Positions 13,542 to 21,873 of a DNA stretch of 28,784 nt are shown in pieces (the stretch's first letter is position 1; the number at the start of each line of letters is the position of its first letter). Made by a program: the position numbers and the translations under genes. The notes below the pieces were generated by a model. The model was not told the origin of the DNA, searched no databases, and worked only from the letters and a program-made list of their open reading frames with translations. Where the stretch lies: NCBI GenBank assembly GCA_037384885.1, contig JARRNO010000049.1, positions 1-28,784 on the forward strand. The letters run 5' to 3'. Origin of the DNA: JARRNO01 sp037384885. GTDB taxonomy: Bacteria > Acidobacteriota > UBA4820 > DSQY01.

Positions 13542-16500
13542 ATGATCAGGACATCACTGATCACGAAACTCAGACATCTTATTTTAGGGCTGTCGCTCTT
13601 CGCGCTCGGCGCAGCCGGGTTGGCGATTCGCGCACAGCAGGGTTGGGACCCCCTGAGGCAGGTCAGCCAGCAGATGCTGCATCCCAATATCATGATCGTA
13701 TTGGATGTAAGCGGATCCATGGCGTGGGACACCTCTGGAAACTATGTCGGCGCCGACTCCACGGGACAGGGACCGTCCTGGTACACTCAAGCCGAGTGGT
13801 GCGGCCATCGAAGCTATCGTTACCGCTATTATCTATACGGCGGAAACAAACCGAGCCGGATCGCGATTCAGAAGAATGTCCTCGGAAACTCCGTGACTTT
13901 GACTGAATTCGATCCTCCTTCGACTTGGCCCGCATACAGCGGATATACGTACCTCGGATACAACGGCTGGGCCTATGTTTGGGAGTACTCCAAGTGTACC
14001 AACCGCGACCCAGGTCCCCCCTTTCCGGCAGATCAGGCTCCGGGGCTCAAAACCGTCCCTCCGCAGGATATTGTAGGCAAGACTTCAGGCTTCGTGAACT
14101 GGGGGCTGACCGTATTCTCTGGATACTGCAGCACCCAGCGTGTCCTGGTCACCGTCAATCCGAACGACAACCAGCAGGCCGCCAGCGTCAGTTCCATCGA
14201 ATCCTACATGCGGCTCGTTTCACAAGGCGGCACCAATGTTGGAGGCAGCACCCCCACGCGCGCGGCGCTCGAAACCGCCCAGACCTCTCTGGTGAATAAT
14301 ACCTATCCCGCCGATACAAAAAGAGACTGCGGACGCGCCTACGGCGTGATCCTGGTTACAGACGGCCAATCCAACAACTGCAATCCTTCCAACAGTGAAT
14401 GGGGGAGTTGTCCGAGCAACTACACGGCCTATCCGGCAGGTATTTCCGAACAACTCTGGCTGGGGGTGAACGGCAACGGCCTGAAGGATATCCGCACCTG
14501 GACGATCGGCGTCAGCAATGAAGTGGGGCGATGCGAACTGAATTATACCGCCTACATGGGTCGTACGGACGCCTCCAGCCCTGACGGCGATGCAGGCTTC
14601 AACACGAGCGCCGATCCCTATTTGCCGACAGCTTCCGGAGATACGTCTCATTACGACACCACGCATGGAGACTATGCCTACTTTGCCACGACCGCGGATG
14701 CTATCCGGGACGCCTTCACGAGTATCGTCGCCGGGGCGGCGGCCGGCGACTACTCCACGGGATCACCCGTGGGAAGCTCGGCCATCAGTTCCGGCAACGC
14801 CATCGTCTACATTACGAGCGCAGACTATCCCGGCTGGAAGGGGCACCTTTACTCTTACGACATCACCAACCCTCTGAACCCTTACCTGGACTGGGATGCG
14901 GGCCAGAAGCTCGAAAATAGAGACCTGGTCAACGATCCCCGGCACATCTACACCTGGGATTCCAACGGCAATCTCGTGGATCTGACTTCCGAATCCCTCA
15001 ACCAGGTTCAGCAGAAGGTCCCCCAAGCCGCGTCTTTGACCCCTCAGGCGCTGGATTACCTGCGGGGCTTCGACGGAACCCAGACGGACACCAAACGCGC
15101 CTGGATCCTCGGCCCCATCATCAACTCCACTCCTGCAGTCGTTTCGGCTCCAGAGCTCTGGAAGGGCGGTGCGGGACTTCCGAGCCACGGCGCCTTCGAG
15201 TCGGATTATGCCTCGAGGCACCCGCTTGTCGCTGTTGGATCCTCCGACGGCATGCTCCACTTTTTCGACGTGGCCGACGGCTACGAGGTCTTCGCCGTCA
15301 TGCCGCCCGATCAGCTCTCCCACCAGGTCGAGCTCTATGACAACTACTCGGCCACCAACGGCAAGGACGTGACGGGGGAATCGCCCACTTTGGCCGACCA
15401 CGTGTACGGCGTGGCCAACTCCCCGCGCTTCGGCGATGTCTATTTCGCCAAGAACCAGGTATCGGGCATGAGCGAGGGATACCACACCATCATGCTCCTC
15501 ACAGAAGGCAAGGGGGGTGATACGGTCGCCGCCCTGGACGTGACCCATACCTATCCGGGGAGAACCGGCGTCACGCTCCCAGACGGAAGCACCAAGGACT
15601 TCCCGGCCGACCCGAACTACGACACCAGCAATCAGACCAAAGTCGTCTGGTCCAACGACGCGAGCTCTCTTGGGGCGCTGGGCGACGCCTTCAGCGTTCC
15701 CGCCATGGGCGCCGACTCCACCACGGACTGGACCTGCATCTTCGGATCGGGTGAAAACGGGAGCAGTACGCCTTACCTGTACAAGCTGAATCTCAACACG
15801 GGCGTTCTCCAAAGCAGTAAGGCCCTGACGCCGGACAGCACCTCTCCCCTTAAGAACGAGGCTTACACCAACGGCGTTCTCTTCAACACGACGAGCTCTC
15901 GATACCTGCCCAACAACTTACAGAATCTGGGTGTAGTCGGCGACACCAACGGCCGGCTCTGGTTCATTACCGCCCCAGGCAATGTCTCTTCGACCGGCAT
16001 CACGCTGCCCTCGAACCAGCCCATCTACTTCTCGCCGGCCGTCGGCTATTACTCGGGCAAGGACATTTACGCGTTCGCCAGCGGCAACTTTTACGAGACG
16101 AGCCCCGCCGTCACAGGAACTAATCCCTCGGTCACCCCTACCATCTACGTGGTGGCGAAGACTCCGGACGCAAGCCCGGCGACCACGCCGTTCTGCTTCC
16201 AGGAGCCCATCCAGGATTTCGTCGTGGATCCCAGTACCGGAGAGACCCTCCACGCCAGCGCCCAGATCATGGGTTCGCCATCCATGCTGATCCCGGACGG
16301 GCCGAACCAGCCGGTTGTCATCCTTTTCACCGTGTACGATCCGAACACCTCCGACTGCGCCGGAACATCCTACCTTCTGGAAATCGACCTGGATGTGAGT
16401 AAATGCCAGGCGACAACCAGCGTGCTGAACCTGGGAGGTGGGCCTTCCTCGCCGCCCGTCATGGCGGGGGGATACCCCGTGGTGGCCGTCAGCGGGAGGG

Positions 16501-16592
16501 GAAGCGCGAAGGCCAAACCGAAGGTCATCACGGAAAAACGCTTCAACGTCAAGAACTACACGGGGATCAACTTCTGGATGGAGCTTAAATAA
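13542..16592 (+). CDS. pilY1: PilY1-type pilus tip adhesin
   Basis: PilY1/PilC proteins sit at the pilus tip and act in adhesion, surface sensing and control of retraction. The 1016-residue product starts with a signal peptide (about 1-31, ending AIRA). A von Willebrand A domain follows, with MIDAS residues D55-S57-S59 in DVSGS, a Thr in GGSTPTR and the Asp in VTDGQSN. From about residue 520 comes a PilC-type beta-propeller (NSTPAVVSAP, VAVGSSDGMLHFFDV, GVVGDTNGRLWFI). It closes with a PVMAGG-type blade and a short tail. AGGAGG lies just before the ATG. It is last in the minor-pilin operon, and the terminator at 16622-16646 follows. Confidence 0.92.
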   Translation: MIRTSLITKLRHLILGLSLFALGAAGLAIRAQQGWDPLRQVSQQMLHPNIMIVLDVSGSMAWDTSGNYVGADSTGQGPSWYTQAEWCGHRSYRYRYYLYGGNKPSRIAIQKNVLGNSVTLTEFDPPSTWPAYSGYTYLGYNGWAYVWEYSKCTNRDPGPPFPADQAPGLKTVPPQDIVGKTSGFVNWGLTVFSGYCSTQRVLVTVNPNDNQQAASVSSIESYMRLVSQGGTNVGGSTPTRAALETAQTSLVNNTYPADTKRDCGRAYGVILVTDGQSNNCNPSNSEWGSCPSNYTAYPAGISEQLWLGVNGNGLKDIRTWTIGVSNEVGRCELNYTAYMGRTDASSPDGDAGFNTSADPYLPTASGDTSHYDTTHGDYAYFATTADAIRDAFTSIVAGAAAGDYSTGSPVGSSAISSGNAIVYITSADYPGWKGHLYSYDITNPLNPYLDWDAGQKLENRDLVNDPRHIYTWDSNGNLVDLTSESLNQVQQKVPQAASLTPQALDYLRGFDGTQTDTKRAWILGPIINSTPAVVSAPELWKGGAGLPSHGAFESDYASRHPLVAVGSSDGMLHFFDVADGYEVFAVMPPDQLSHQVELYDNYSATNGKDVTGESPTLADHVYGVANSPRFGDVYFAKNQVSGMSEGYHTIMLLTEGKGGDTVAALDVTHTYPGRTGVTLPDGSTKDFPADPNYDTSNQTKVVWSNDASSLGALGDAFSVPAMGADSTTDWTCIFGSGENGSSTPYLYKLNLNTGVLQSSKALTPDSTSPLKNEAYTNGVLFNTTSSRYLPNNLQNLGVVGDTNGRLWFITAPGNVSSTGITLPSNQPIYFSPAVGYYSGKDIYAFASGNFYETSPAVTGTNPSVTPTIYVVAKTPDASPATTPFCFQEPIQDFVVDPSTGETLHASAQIMGSPSMLIPDGPNQPVVILFTVYDPNTSDCAGTSYLLEIDLDVSKCQATTSVLNLGGGPSSPPVMAGGYPVVAVSGRGSAKAKPKVITEKRFNVKNYTGINFWMELK

Positions 16593-16621
16593 CCCGCCGC
16601 TGGATTTCCATCCGAATGCTG

Positions 16622-16646
16622 AAAGGGGCCCCAAGGGGCCCCTTTT
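16622..16646. terminator. Terminator between converging pilY1 and the zinc-finger gene
   Basis: Two GGGGCCCC blocks (16625-16632 and 16635-16642) separated by AA, flanked by AAA and TTTT, form a stem of about nine pairs followed by T. The symmetrical A/T flanks suggest action in both directions. It sits 30 bases after the pilY1 stop. Confidence 0.8.
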
Positions 16647-16671
16647 CTGCTCTTGGAAATCTATATTGCGG

Positions 16672-17421
16672 TCAGCGCCGTTTTCCCTTCAGAAACCCGG
16701 CAATCTTCTTCAAGCCCCTGGCCGAGGCCAGGGTGGTCAGGCTGGACTCGCAGCGTTTGCAGATGTAGTGTGGCGCACCGCCTTCGATCAGGGGCCGGTT
16801 GATGACGCATTCCCGGCAAAGGTAATCCTGACATTTGGGGCATTTCCAACGGGGCGCGCTCTGCGGGTGATTCGCGCAGCGCTCTTCGTCGCCGTGGCGC
16901 TGCTTTTCCAGCTCCCGCTTACTGGCGAAGGCGGCCATCAGCGCCGGATAGGCGCGCAGGGGCTGCCAGTCCCCGCCCTGGATGCGCGCGAGATCGTCTT
17001 CCGTGAGCCGGTCCTCGAGAACAAGCTGGCGGATTTCGGGAAGCGTGTAAGGTCTCAATAGAATCTGCGACTCGGGATTCTGTGACCGGAGTTCCCAGGT
17101 GGTTTCGGGCAGAGGGGACTCCGGGGCAGGCGGCGGTGGGACCTCATCGTGCAAAACCTGTTCCGCCGTCGCAGGAACGGCGGGTTCCTCCGCAGAAAGC
17201 GGGGTGGAAGGATCCATCCCTGGAGATGCCGCCGCGGAAGAAACAGGCGGCGAATTGTCTTCCGGACCCGACTCTGCCGGCCTGGCCGTTCCATCGGGAA
17301 AAATCGTCAGGCGGCAGCCGCAGCCCACGCAACGGCCCCGGGCCCCACCCACTGGAACACGTTCGGCGGGGACGCTGAAAGTCCGGCCGCACCCGGGACA
17401 ACGGTATGCCTGTTCTGCCAA
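16672..17421 (-). CDS. Uncharacterised zinc-ribbon / B-box-like protein
   Basis: The function is unknown. The 249-residue product has three parts. The N-terminus is an MJ0042-type zinc ribbon (C8-X2-C11 ... C31-X2-C34). A Pro/Ala/Glu-rich linker of about 80 residues follows, then a segment near 118-168 resembling GYF_2/DUF4339-type folds (LLRPYTLPEIRQLVLEDRLTEDDL ... GDWQPL; a weak match by eye). The C-terminal half has a B-box-like cysteine/histidine cluster (CANHP ... WKCPKCQDYLCREC ... YICKRC) and a basic tail. The start is TTG at 17421 with AGGAGG six bases upstream; there is no ATG in frame nearby. No signal peptide is seen, so it is probably cytoplasmic. It converges on pilY1, with no evident functional link. 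Confidence 0.8.
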   Translation of the reverse strand: MAEQAYRCPGCGRTFSVPAERVPVGGARGRCVGCGCRLTIFPDGTARPAESGPEDNSPPVSSAAASPGMDPSTPLSAEEPAVPATAEQVLHDEVPPPPAPESPLPETTWELRSQNPESQILLRPYTLPEIRQLVLEDRLTEDDLARIQGGDWQPLRAYPALMAAFASKRELEKQRHGDEERCANHPQSAPRWKCPKCQDYLCRECVINRPLIEGGAPHYICKRCESSLTTLASARGLKKIAGFLKGKRR

Positions 17422-17603
17422 TTCAATCCTCCTGCGGCGGCCGACTTCCGCCTGCCGCTGAAGGCCTCGCTAGCCTCATTTCGAGACCGGTATGTATTCA
17501 GTATACGTTCCCTCGGCCTTTCTTGGCAACAGAGGCGTCCCGTCCCCGTGCGGCCGGCCTCCTTCCCATGGTAAAGTGAACCAGAACAGGAGGAGGGTCG
17601 AAG

Positions 17604-18365
17604 ATGAGAATTGCCGCATTCACGGCCGCAGCGTTATCGTGTGCAGTGCTCACCCTTTCCATTCCGGCCCAGAAGCAGGCCGCCCCCGAAAGCGCCCTGG
17701 CGCAGGCGGAGCAGGCTTATGCTCAGAGAGCCGATCCCGCGCAAGCCAAGAACGCCATGGAGCTTTTCAAGAAGGCATCCGAGGAAAATCCCAAGTCTTA
17801 CGACGCGTTCTGGAAAGGCGCCAAGGCCTGCTACTTCTATGGGGAATACACGCGGAGCAACGCCCGGGACAAGGAGAAGATGGCGATTTTCCAGGACGGG
17901 ATCGACCGCGCAAAGGCCGCGGAGGCCCTGAAACCGGACGGCGTCGAAGGGCATTATTGGCTGGGTGTGCTCTACGGAGTTTACGGCGAAGCCAAAGGCA
18001 TCTTCAAATCGCTCAGCCTTGTGCCCGACATCAAGCAGGAAATGAACACCTGCCTCAAGCTCGACCCGACCGTAGAATGCTACGGCCCGGACAGACTTCT
18101 CGGGCGCATGTATTACAAGCTTCCCTGGTTCAAAGGGGGAAGCAACAAGAAATCCATCGAGTATTTGGAAAAGGCGGTGAAGGGCTGCCCGGCCAACGAT
18201 CTTTCCCGGTATTACCTGGCCGTGACCTATGAAGACGAGCACATGGACGCCAAGGCCCGGGAACAGCTGAAGGCCATCCTTGACCACCAGCCCGACCCCA
18301 GATGGGCGGCCGAGTATCCCTCCATCAAGGCCCGGGCCGAAAAGCTGATGAAGAAAGTGTCCTGA
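17604..18365 (+). CDS. Exported TPR protein (TatT-like)
   Basis: The 253-residue product has a signal peptide (about 1-22; cleavage probably after SIPA) and then helical repeats throughout. The segments SYDAFWKGAKACYFYGEY, HYWLGVLYGVYGEAKG and GPDRLLGRMYYKLPWFKGG resemble TatT-type proteins that associate with TRAP transporters, but no TRAP permease genes are present here, so the role is open. Cys13 in the signal region is too early and poorly placed for a lipobox. AGGAGGAGG precedes the ATG. The 180-base divergent region upstream shows no promoter I would defend. Confidence 0.75.
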   Translation: MRIAAFTAAALSCAVLTLSIPAQKQAAPESALAQAEQAYAQRADPAQAKNAMELFKKASEENPKSYDAFWKGAKACYFYGEYTRSNARDKEKMAIFQDGIDRAKAAEALKPDGVEGHYWLGVLYGVYGEAKGIFKSLSLVPDIKQEMNTCLKLDPTVECYGPDRLLGRMYYKLPWFKGGSNKKSIEYLEKAVKGCPANDLSRYYLAVTYEDEHMDAKAREQLKAILDHQPDPRWAAEYPSIKARAEKLMKKVS

Positions 18366-18383
18366 TCCCAGCGGCCGGCCGCG

Positions 18384-18411
18384 CCGGGAGGGCGTGCAAG
18401 CGCTCTCCCGG
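18384..18411. terminator. Hairpin between converging TPR gene and uvrB
   Basis: An 11-pair stem, CCGGGAGGGCG (18384-18394) with CGCTCTCCCGG (18401-18411), includes one G-U pair and a six-base loop. No T-tract follows on either strand, so it may be a factor-dependent or weak bidirectional terminator. Confidence 0.55.
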
Positions 18412-18428
18412 TGAGGCTGCCGCGGCAT

Positions 18429-20338
18429 TCATGATTTCACCAACTGTTCCCGCAAGAGTTTGATCCGATCCCTCAGGGCGGCTGCTTCTTCGAAGTTCAG
18501 CTCCTCTGCGGCTTGGCGCATCTCACGCTCAAGCCGGCCGATCTCCTCCGCAAGCTCTTCGGGGCCGGCGTAGGGAGATGCTTCCTCCGCCACTTCAGGC
18601 ACCCCGTAATAGTCCTGCTCGAAAACACTGGACAGCACTGTGTCGATGCTTTTAACGATACTCTGAGGCGTGATGCCGTTTTCCTCGTTGTAGGCCGCCT
18701 GCTTCTCCCGGCGCCGGTTGGTCTCCTCGACCGCCAACCGCATGGCCTGGGTTTCCCGGTCCGCATAGAGAATGGCTTTGCCGTGGACGTTGCGCGCCGC
18801 CCGTCCCATGGTCTGAATCAGGGCGTCCCGGCTGCGCAGAAACCCTTCCTTGTCTGCATCCAGGACCGCGACCAGCTCACCTCCGGCAGGTCCAGCCCCT
18901 CGCGCAGAAGATTGACCCCGACCACGTTCAGTCCCAGCTCCTTGAAATACTGCGTCAGTTCCTCTGCCATTTTCTTGGTCAAGGTCGTCACCAGGACCCG
19001 CTCTCCAGAGGCGGTCACCTCGCGGCATTCCCGGTAAAGATCCTCAACCTGCCCCGTCGCGGGCCGGATGTCCACGCCCGGGTCCATCAGCCCCGTAGGC
19101 CGCACCACCTGCTCCGCTGAAATCCCGCCCGAGGCTTCCCGTTCAAACGGGCCCGGCGTAGCGGACACATAGACGATTTGAGGCGTGATGTCCATAAATT
19201 CTTCGAATTTCAGCGGCCGGTTGTCCAGCGCGGAGGGCAGTCTGAATCCATATTCCACCAGCGTCGCCTTCCGGGAACGGTCTCCGCGGAACATGGCCTT
19301 CAGCTGTGGGACGGTCATGTGCGATTCGTCCAGAAACACAACGGCGTCTGTGGGCAGGTATTCCATGAGGGTGGGCGGAGGCTCCCCCGGAGCCCGCCCC
19401 GTGAAGTGGCGGCTGTAATTTTCGATTCCGTTGCAAAAGCCGATTTCAAGCAGCATCTCGATGTCGAACCGGCAGCGCTGGGCGAGCCGCTGCGCTTCCA
19501 GAAGGCGCCCCTGGGACTCCAGTTCGGCGAGCCGGATTTTCAGCTCTTCCTTGATGGAGTCTACAGCGGCCAGGACCTGCTCTCTCGGAGTGGCGTAGTG
19601 GGTTCTCGGGTAAATGGTAAGCTTTTCCAGCTCTTCCTGGATTTCCCCGGTAAGGGGATCGATCTTCAGGATCCGCTCGATTTCATCGTCGAAGAATTCC
19701 ACACGGTAGATCTGTTCCTCGTAGGAGGGATAGATCTCCACCACGTCCCCCCTCGCGCGGAACCGCCCCCTCTCCAGGACGCTGGGCGTACGCGTGTACA
19801 GAACATCCACGAGGCGCCTCAACAGCTTCTGGCGGTCCAGAACCTCCCCGACCGCGAGAGGGACCGTCATCCCATAATAGGCCTCCGGCGCGCCCAGGCC
19901 GTAAATGCAGGACACCGACGCCACGATGAGCACGTCCCGGCGCTCCATCAGGCTTTTGGTGGCCGACAGGCGGAGCCGGTCGATTTCCTCGTTGACCGTC
20001 GATTCCTTCTCGATGTAGGTGTCGGAAGCCGGGACATACGCTTCGGGCTGGTAATAGTCATAATAGGAGACAAAATACTCCACGGCGTTGTTGGGGAAAA
20101 ATTGCCTGAATTCGGTGAAGAGCTGGGCGGCCAGGGTTTTATTATGGGCGATGACAAGCGTGGGGCGGTTAAGCCGCTCGGCCACAGCCGCCATGGTGTA
20201 GGTTTTGCCGGAACCCGTCACGCCCAGCAGCACGTTGTGCCGATTCCCCTCTTCCAGGCGCTTCACGAGGGTTTCGATCGCTTCCGGCTGATCGCCGGTG
20301 GGTTTGAAGGGGGCAACGAGTTGAAAACGATCCTTCAT
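18429..20338 (-). pseudogene. uvrB: uvrB, excinuclease ABC subunit B, with internal deletion and frameshift
   Basis: UvrB is the damage-verifying helicase of nucleotide excision repair. From ATG 20338 (GGGAG just upstream) the protein reads MKDRFQLVAPFKPTGDQPEAI, with Walker A GVTGSGKT at 39-46 and a DESH motif. The frame then breaks near 18874: GLDLPEVS should continue LVAVLDADKEGF, but one base is missing, and the rest, including QTMGRAARN and the C-terminal UVR motif, lies in another frame to 18429. About 45 bases earlier, GLNV joins VGVNLLREGLD directly near 18922, omitting about 27 residues (the RYLHSDIDT-to-DVL stretch that every UvrB has). Adding them back gives about 663 residues, the normal size. 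It is either a real pseudogene or an assembly error; two lesions so close together favour checking the reads first. An extra in-frame start lies at 20377. Confidence 0.88.
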
Positions 20339-20408
20339 GTCATCTCCCGCAGGATTGTTCAGTTTAACAAATGTCATGCTCCCCCACCCCCGTGGACAGA
20401 AGCCGCTG

Positions 20409-20417
20409 TGCTACAAT
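20409..20417 (+). promoter_or_regulatory. Extended -10 promoter for the sigma factor operon
   Basis: TG (20409-20410), one base, then TACAAT (20412-20417) form an extended -10. No -35 is evident at the right distance, which extended -10 promoters tolerate. It lies about 75 bases before the sigma factor start in the divergent region with uvrB. Confidence 0.4.
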
Positions 20418-20493
20418 TTATGGTCAGGGTCCGCAACGCTCCGGGCCGTGAGACCCATTTGAATTCCTCAGGATGGATGAAGGAGCAGCCTGG

Positions 20494-21087
20494 ATGGGCC
20501 AGGAAAAAATTCTGACGGACAGCGAGGTCGTGGATAAGGTTCTCACGGGGGATAACGACGCCTTTTCCCTCATTGTGGAGCGCTATCAGAAGGGCCTGGT
20601 GAACTATATCTACCACATGGTTCACCAGTACGACGAAGCTCTGGAACTCACGCAGGAAGTGTTTCTGAAGAGTTNNNNNNNNNNNNNNNNNNNNNNNNNN
20701 NNNNNNAAATACGACAGACAGTACAAATTCTCCACCTGGATCTACAAGATCGCCAGCAACCATACGATCGACCACATGAGGCGCCAGCGCCCGGACACCA
20801 CGCCGATCCAGACACGGGCCGACGGGAACGACGTACACGAAATCCCTTTGGAAAGCCAGAGTCCCTCCCCCCAGGAGTCGCTGCAGCGCAAGCGGCTCAG
20901 GCGCGAAATCGTGGCCTGTGTCAAGTCGCTGCCGCCGGCTTACCGGGAACTGATCATCCTCCGGCATTTCAATTTCCGCTCCTACGAGGAGATCGCCAAA
21001 ATCACCGGGCTGCCGCTCGGGACAGTTAAGAACCGGATATTCCGCGCCCGGCGCATGCTCATGGAGCAGCTTCAGGATGCCCGCTAG
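20494..21087 (+). CDS. ECF-type RNA polymerase sigma factor (contains assembly gap)
   Basis: RpoE-like sigma factor that directs RNA polymerase to a stress or envelope regulon. Region 2 (AFSLIVERYQKGLVNYIYHMV ... ALELTQEVFLK) and the later FSTWIYKIASNHTIDHMRR are clear. Region 4 reads LPPAYRELIILRHF...SYEEIAKITGLPLGTVKNRIFRARRML, a good helix-turn-helix. The N run falls inside region 2, just after VFLKS. The ATG at 20494 is preferred because AAGGAG lies at 20480-20485; an in-frame ATG at 20473 has no comparable site. The product is about 197 residues with the gap counted as given. The anti-sigma gene follows. Confidence 0.88.
   Translation: MGQEKILTDSEVVDKVLTGDNDAFSLIVERYQKGLVNYIYHMVHQYDEALELTQEVFLKSXXXXXXXXXXXKYDRQYKFSTWIYKIASNHTIDHMRRQRPDTTPIQTRADGNDVHEIPLESQSPSPQESLQRKRLRREIVACVKSLPPAYRELIILRHFNFRSYEEIAKITGLPLGTVKNRIFRARRMLMEQLQDAR
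20675..20706. other. Assembly gap, 32 N
   Basis: Thirty-two undetermined bases inside region 2 of the sigma factor gene. The reading frame is kept. From the usual spacing in the family (VFLK, seven residues, then the YD of KYD) only about 14 bases are expected to be missing, so the N run is probably an estimated or padded length. Confidence 0.95.
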
Positions 21088-21127
21088 AGAGCCGGGCGCG
21101 AACGAAACGCCGTTGAAGGGGTCAACG

Positions 21128-21376
21128 ATGCATTGCCAGAAAGTACTCGAACTGCTTCCCAGGTTTATCGAAAACGACTTCTCCGAAGAGGAGGCGGAGC
21201 AAATCCGGAAGCACCTGGAAGAGTGCGAATCCTGCCGTGCGGAATACGAGGCCATGGCTCGCCTGGTCGATTCCCTCGAAGACTATCCCCTCGTCAATGT
21301 TCCCGCATCGTTTAAGGACGCCATCATGCGCTCTCTTCCGAAGAAGACCCCCGGAGGGGAAGGACCGCAGCAGTGA
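21128..21376 (+). CDS. Small zinc-binding anti-sigma factor (zf-HC2)
   Basis: The 82-residue product has a zinc-binding anti-sigma domain: C3, then H29-X3-C33-X2-C36 (KHLEECESC), the ZAS/zf-HC2 signature. There is no membrane segment, so it is soluble and would sense a cytoplasmic signal, possibly redox or zinc. It lies directly after the ECF sigma gene, the usual cognate arrangement. ATG 21128 is preferred, with GAAGGGG upstream and a conserved-looking N-terminus MHCQKVLELLPRF. An ATG at 21077 overlapping the sigma gene is an alternative. The stop overlaps the GTG start of smpB. Confidence 0.85.
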   Translation: MHCQKVLELLPRFIENDFSEEEAEQIRKHLEECESCRAEYEAMARLVDSLEDYPLVNVPASFKDAIMRSLPKKTPGGEGPQQ

Positions 21377-21846
21377 GCGGAAAGGAAGCGGGAAGCCGGG
21401 ATCTGGCGCGCAACCGCCAGGCCTTCCACAACTATGACATCGTGGACCGATACGAAGCGGGAATGGTCCTGTTGGGCCCCGAAGTCAAATCGCTCCGCGC
21501 AGGAAAGGTTCAGCTCAGGGACGCTTTCGCCCGTATCGAAGACGGGGAGCTGTGGCTTTACGACTGTCACATTTCCCCTTACGCCCAACACACGCACCTT
21601 ACATTGACCCCCATCGATCCCTTGCGCAGAAGAAAGCTCCTGATGCACAGGCAGGAAATCCACAAGCTTATCGGCAAAGTGGAAGAGAAGGGGCTCACGC
21701 TCGTTCCGCTCCGCGTTTACCTTAAGAACGGACGCCTCAAGATCGAACTGGCCCTCGCCAGAGGACGCAGGACATACGATAAGCGGGACAAGCTCCGCGA
21801 AAAGGAAATGGCCCGGGAACAGCGGCGGGCCTTAAAAGAGCGATAG
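21373..21846 (+). CDS. smpB: tmRNA-binding protein SmpB
   Basis: SmpB brings tmRNA to stalled ribosomes for trans-translation. The 157-residue product has all the family segments: NRQAFHNYDIVDRYEAGMVLLGPEVKSLR, DGELWLYDCHISPY and the RKLLMHRQEIHKL helix. The end is the basic KDKL-type tail with YDKRD and a C-terminal helix. It starts at GTG 21373, overlapping the anti-sigma stop (GTGA) with AAGGA upstream. Coupling to a sigma/anti-sigma pair is unusual and may put it under the same promoter. No ssrA gene was recognised nearby. Confidence 0.95.
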   Translation: MSGKEAGSRDLARNRQAFHNYDIVDRYEAGMVLLGPEVKSLRAGKVQLRDAFARIEDGELWLYDCHISPYAQHTHLTLTPIDPLRRRKLLMHRQEIHKLIGKVEEKGLTLVPLRVYLKNGRLKIELALARGRRTYDKRDKLREKEMAREQRRALKER

Positions 21847-21873
21847 CTCCGCCTCCATGCAGGTTCATACGGG

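Noticed and set aside
18429..19028. C-terminal uvrB piece as a separate gene
   Set aside because: Its first 50 or so codons are out-of-frame uvrB sequence; the real protein similarity begins only after the frameshift, so it is part of the broken uvrB.
21847..21873. ssrA (tmRNA) next to smpB
   Set aside because: The space after smpB is only 27 bases and no tmRNA ends were recognised elsewhere in the window.
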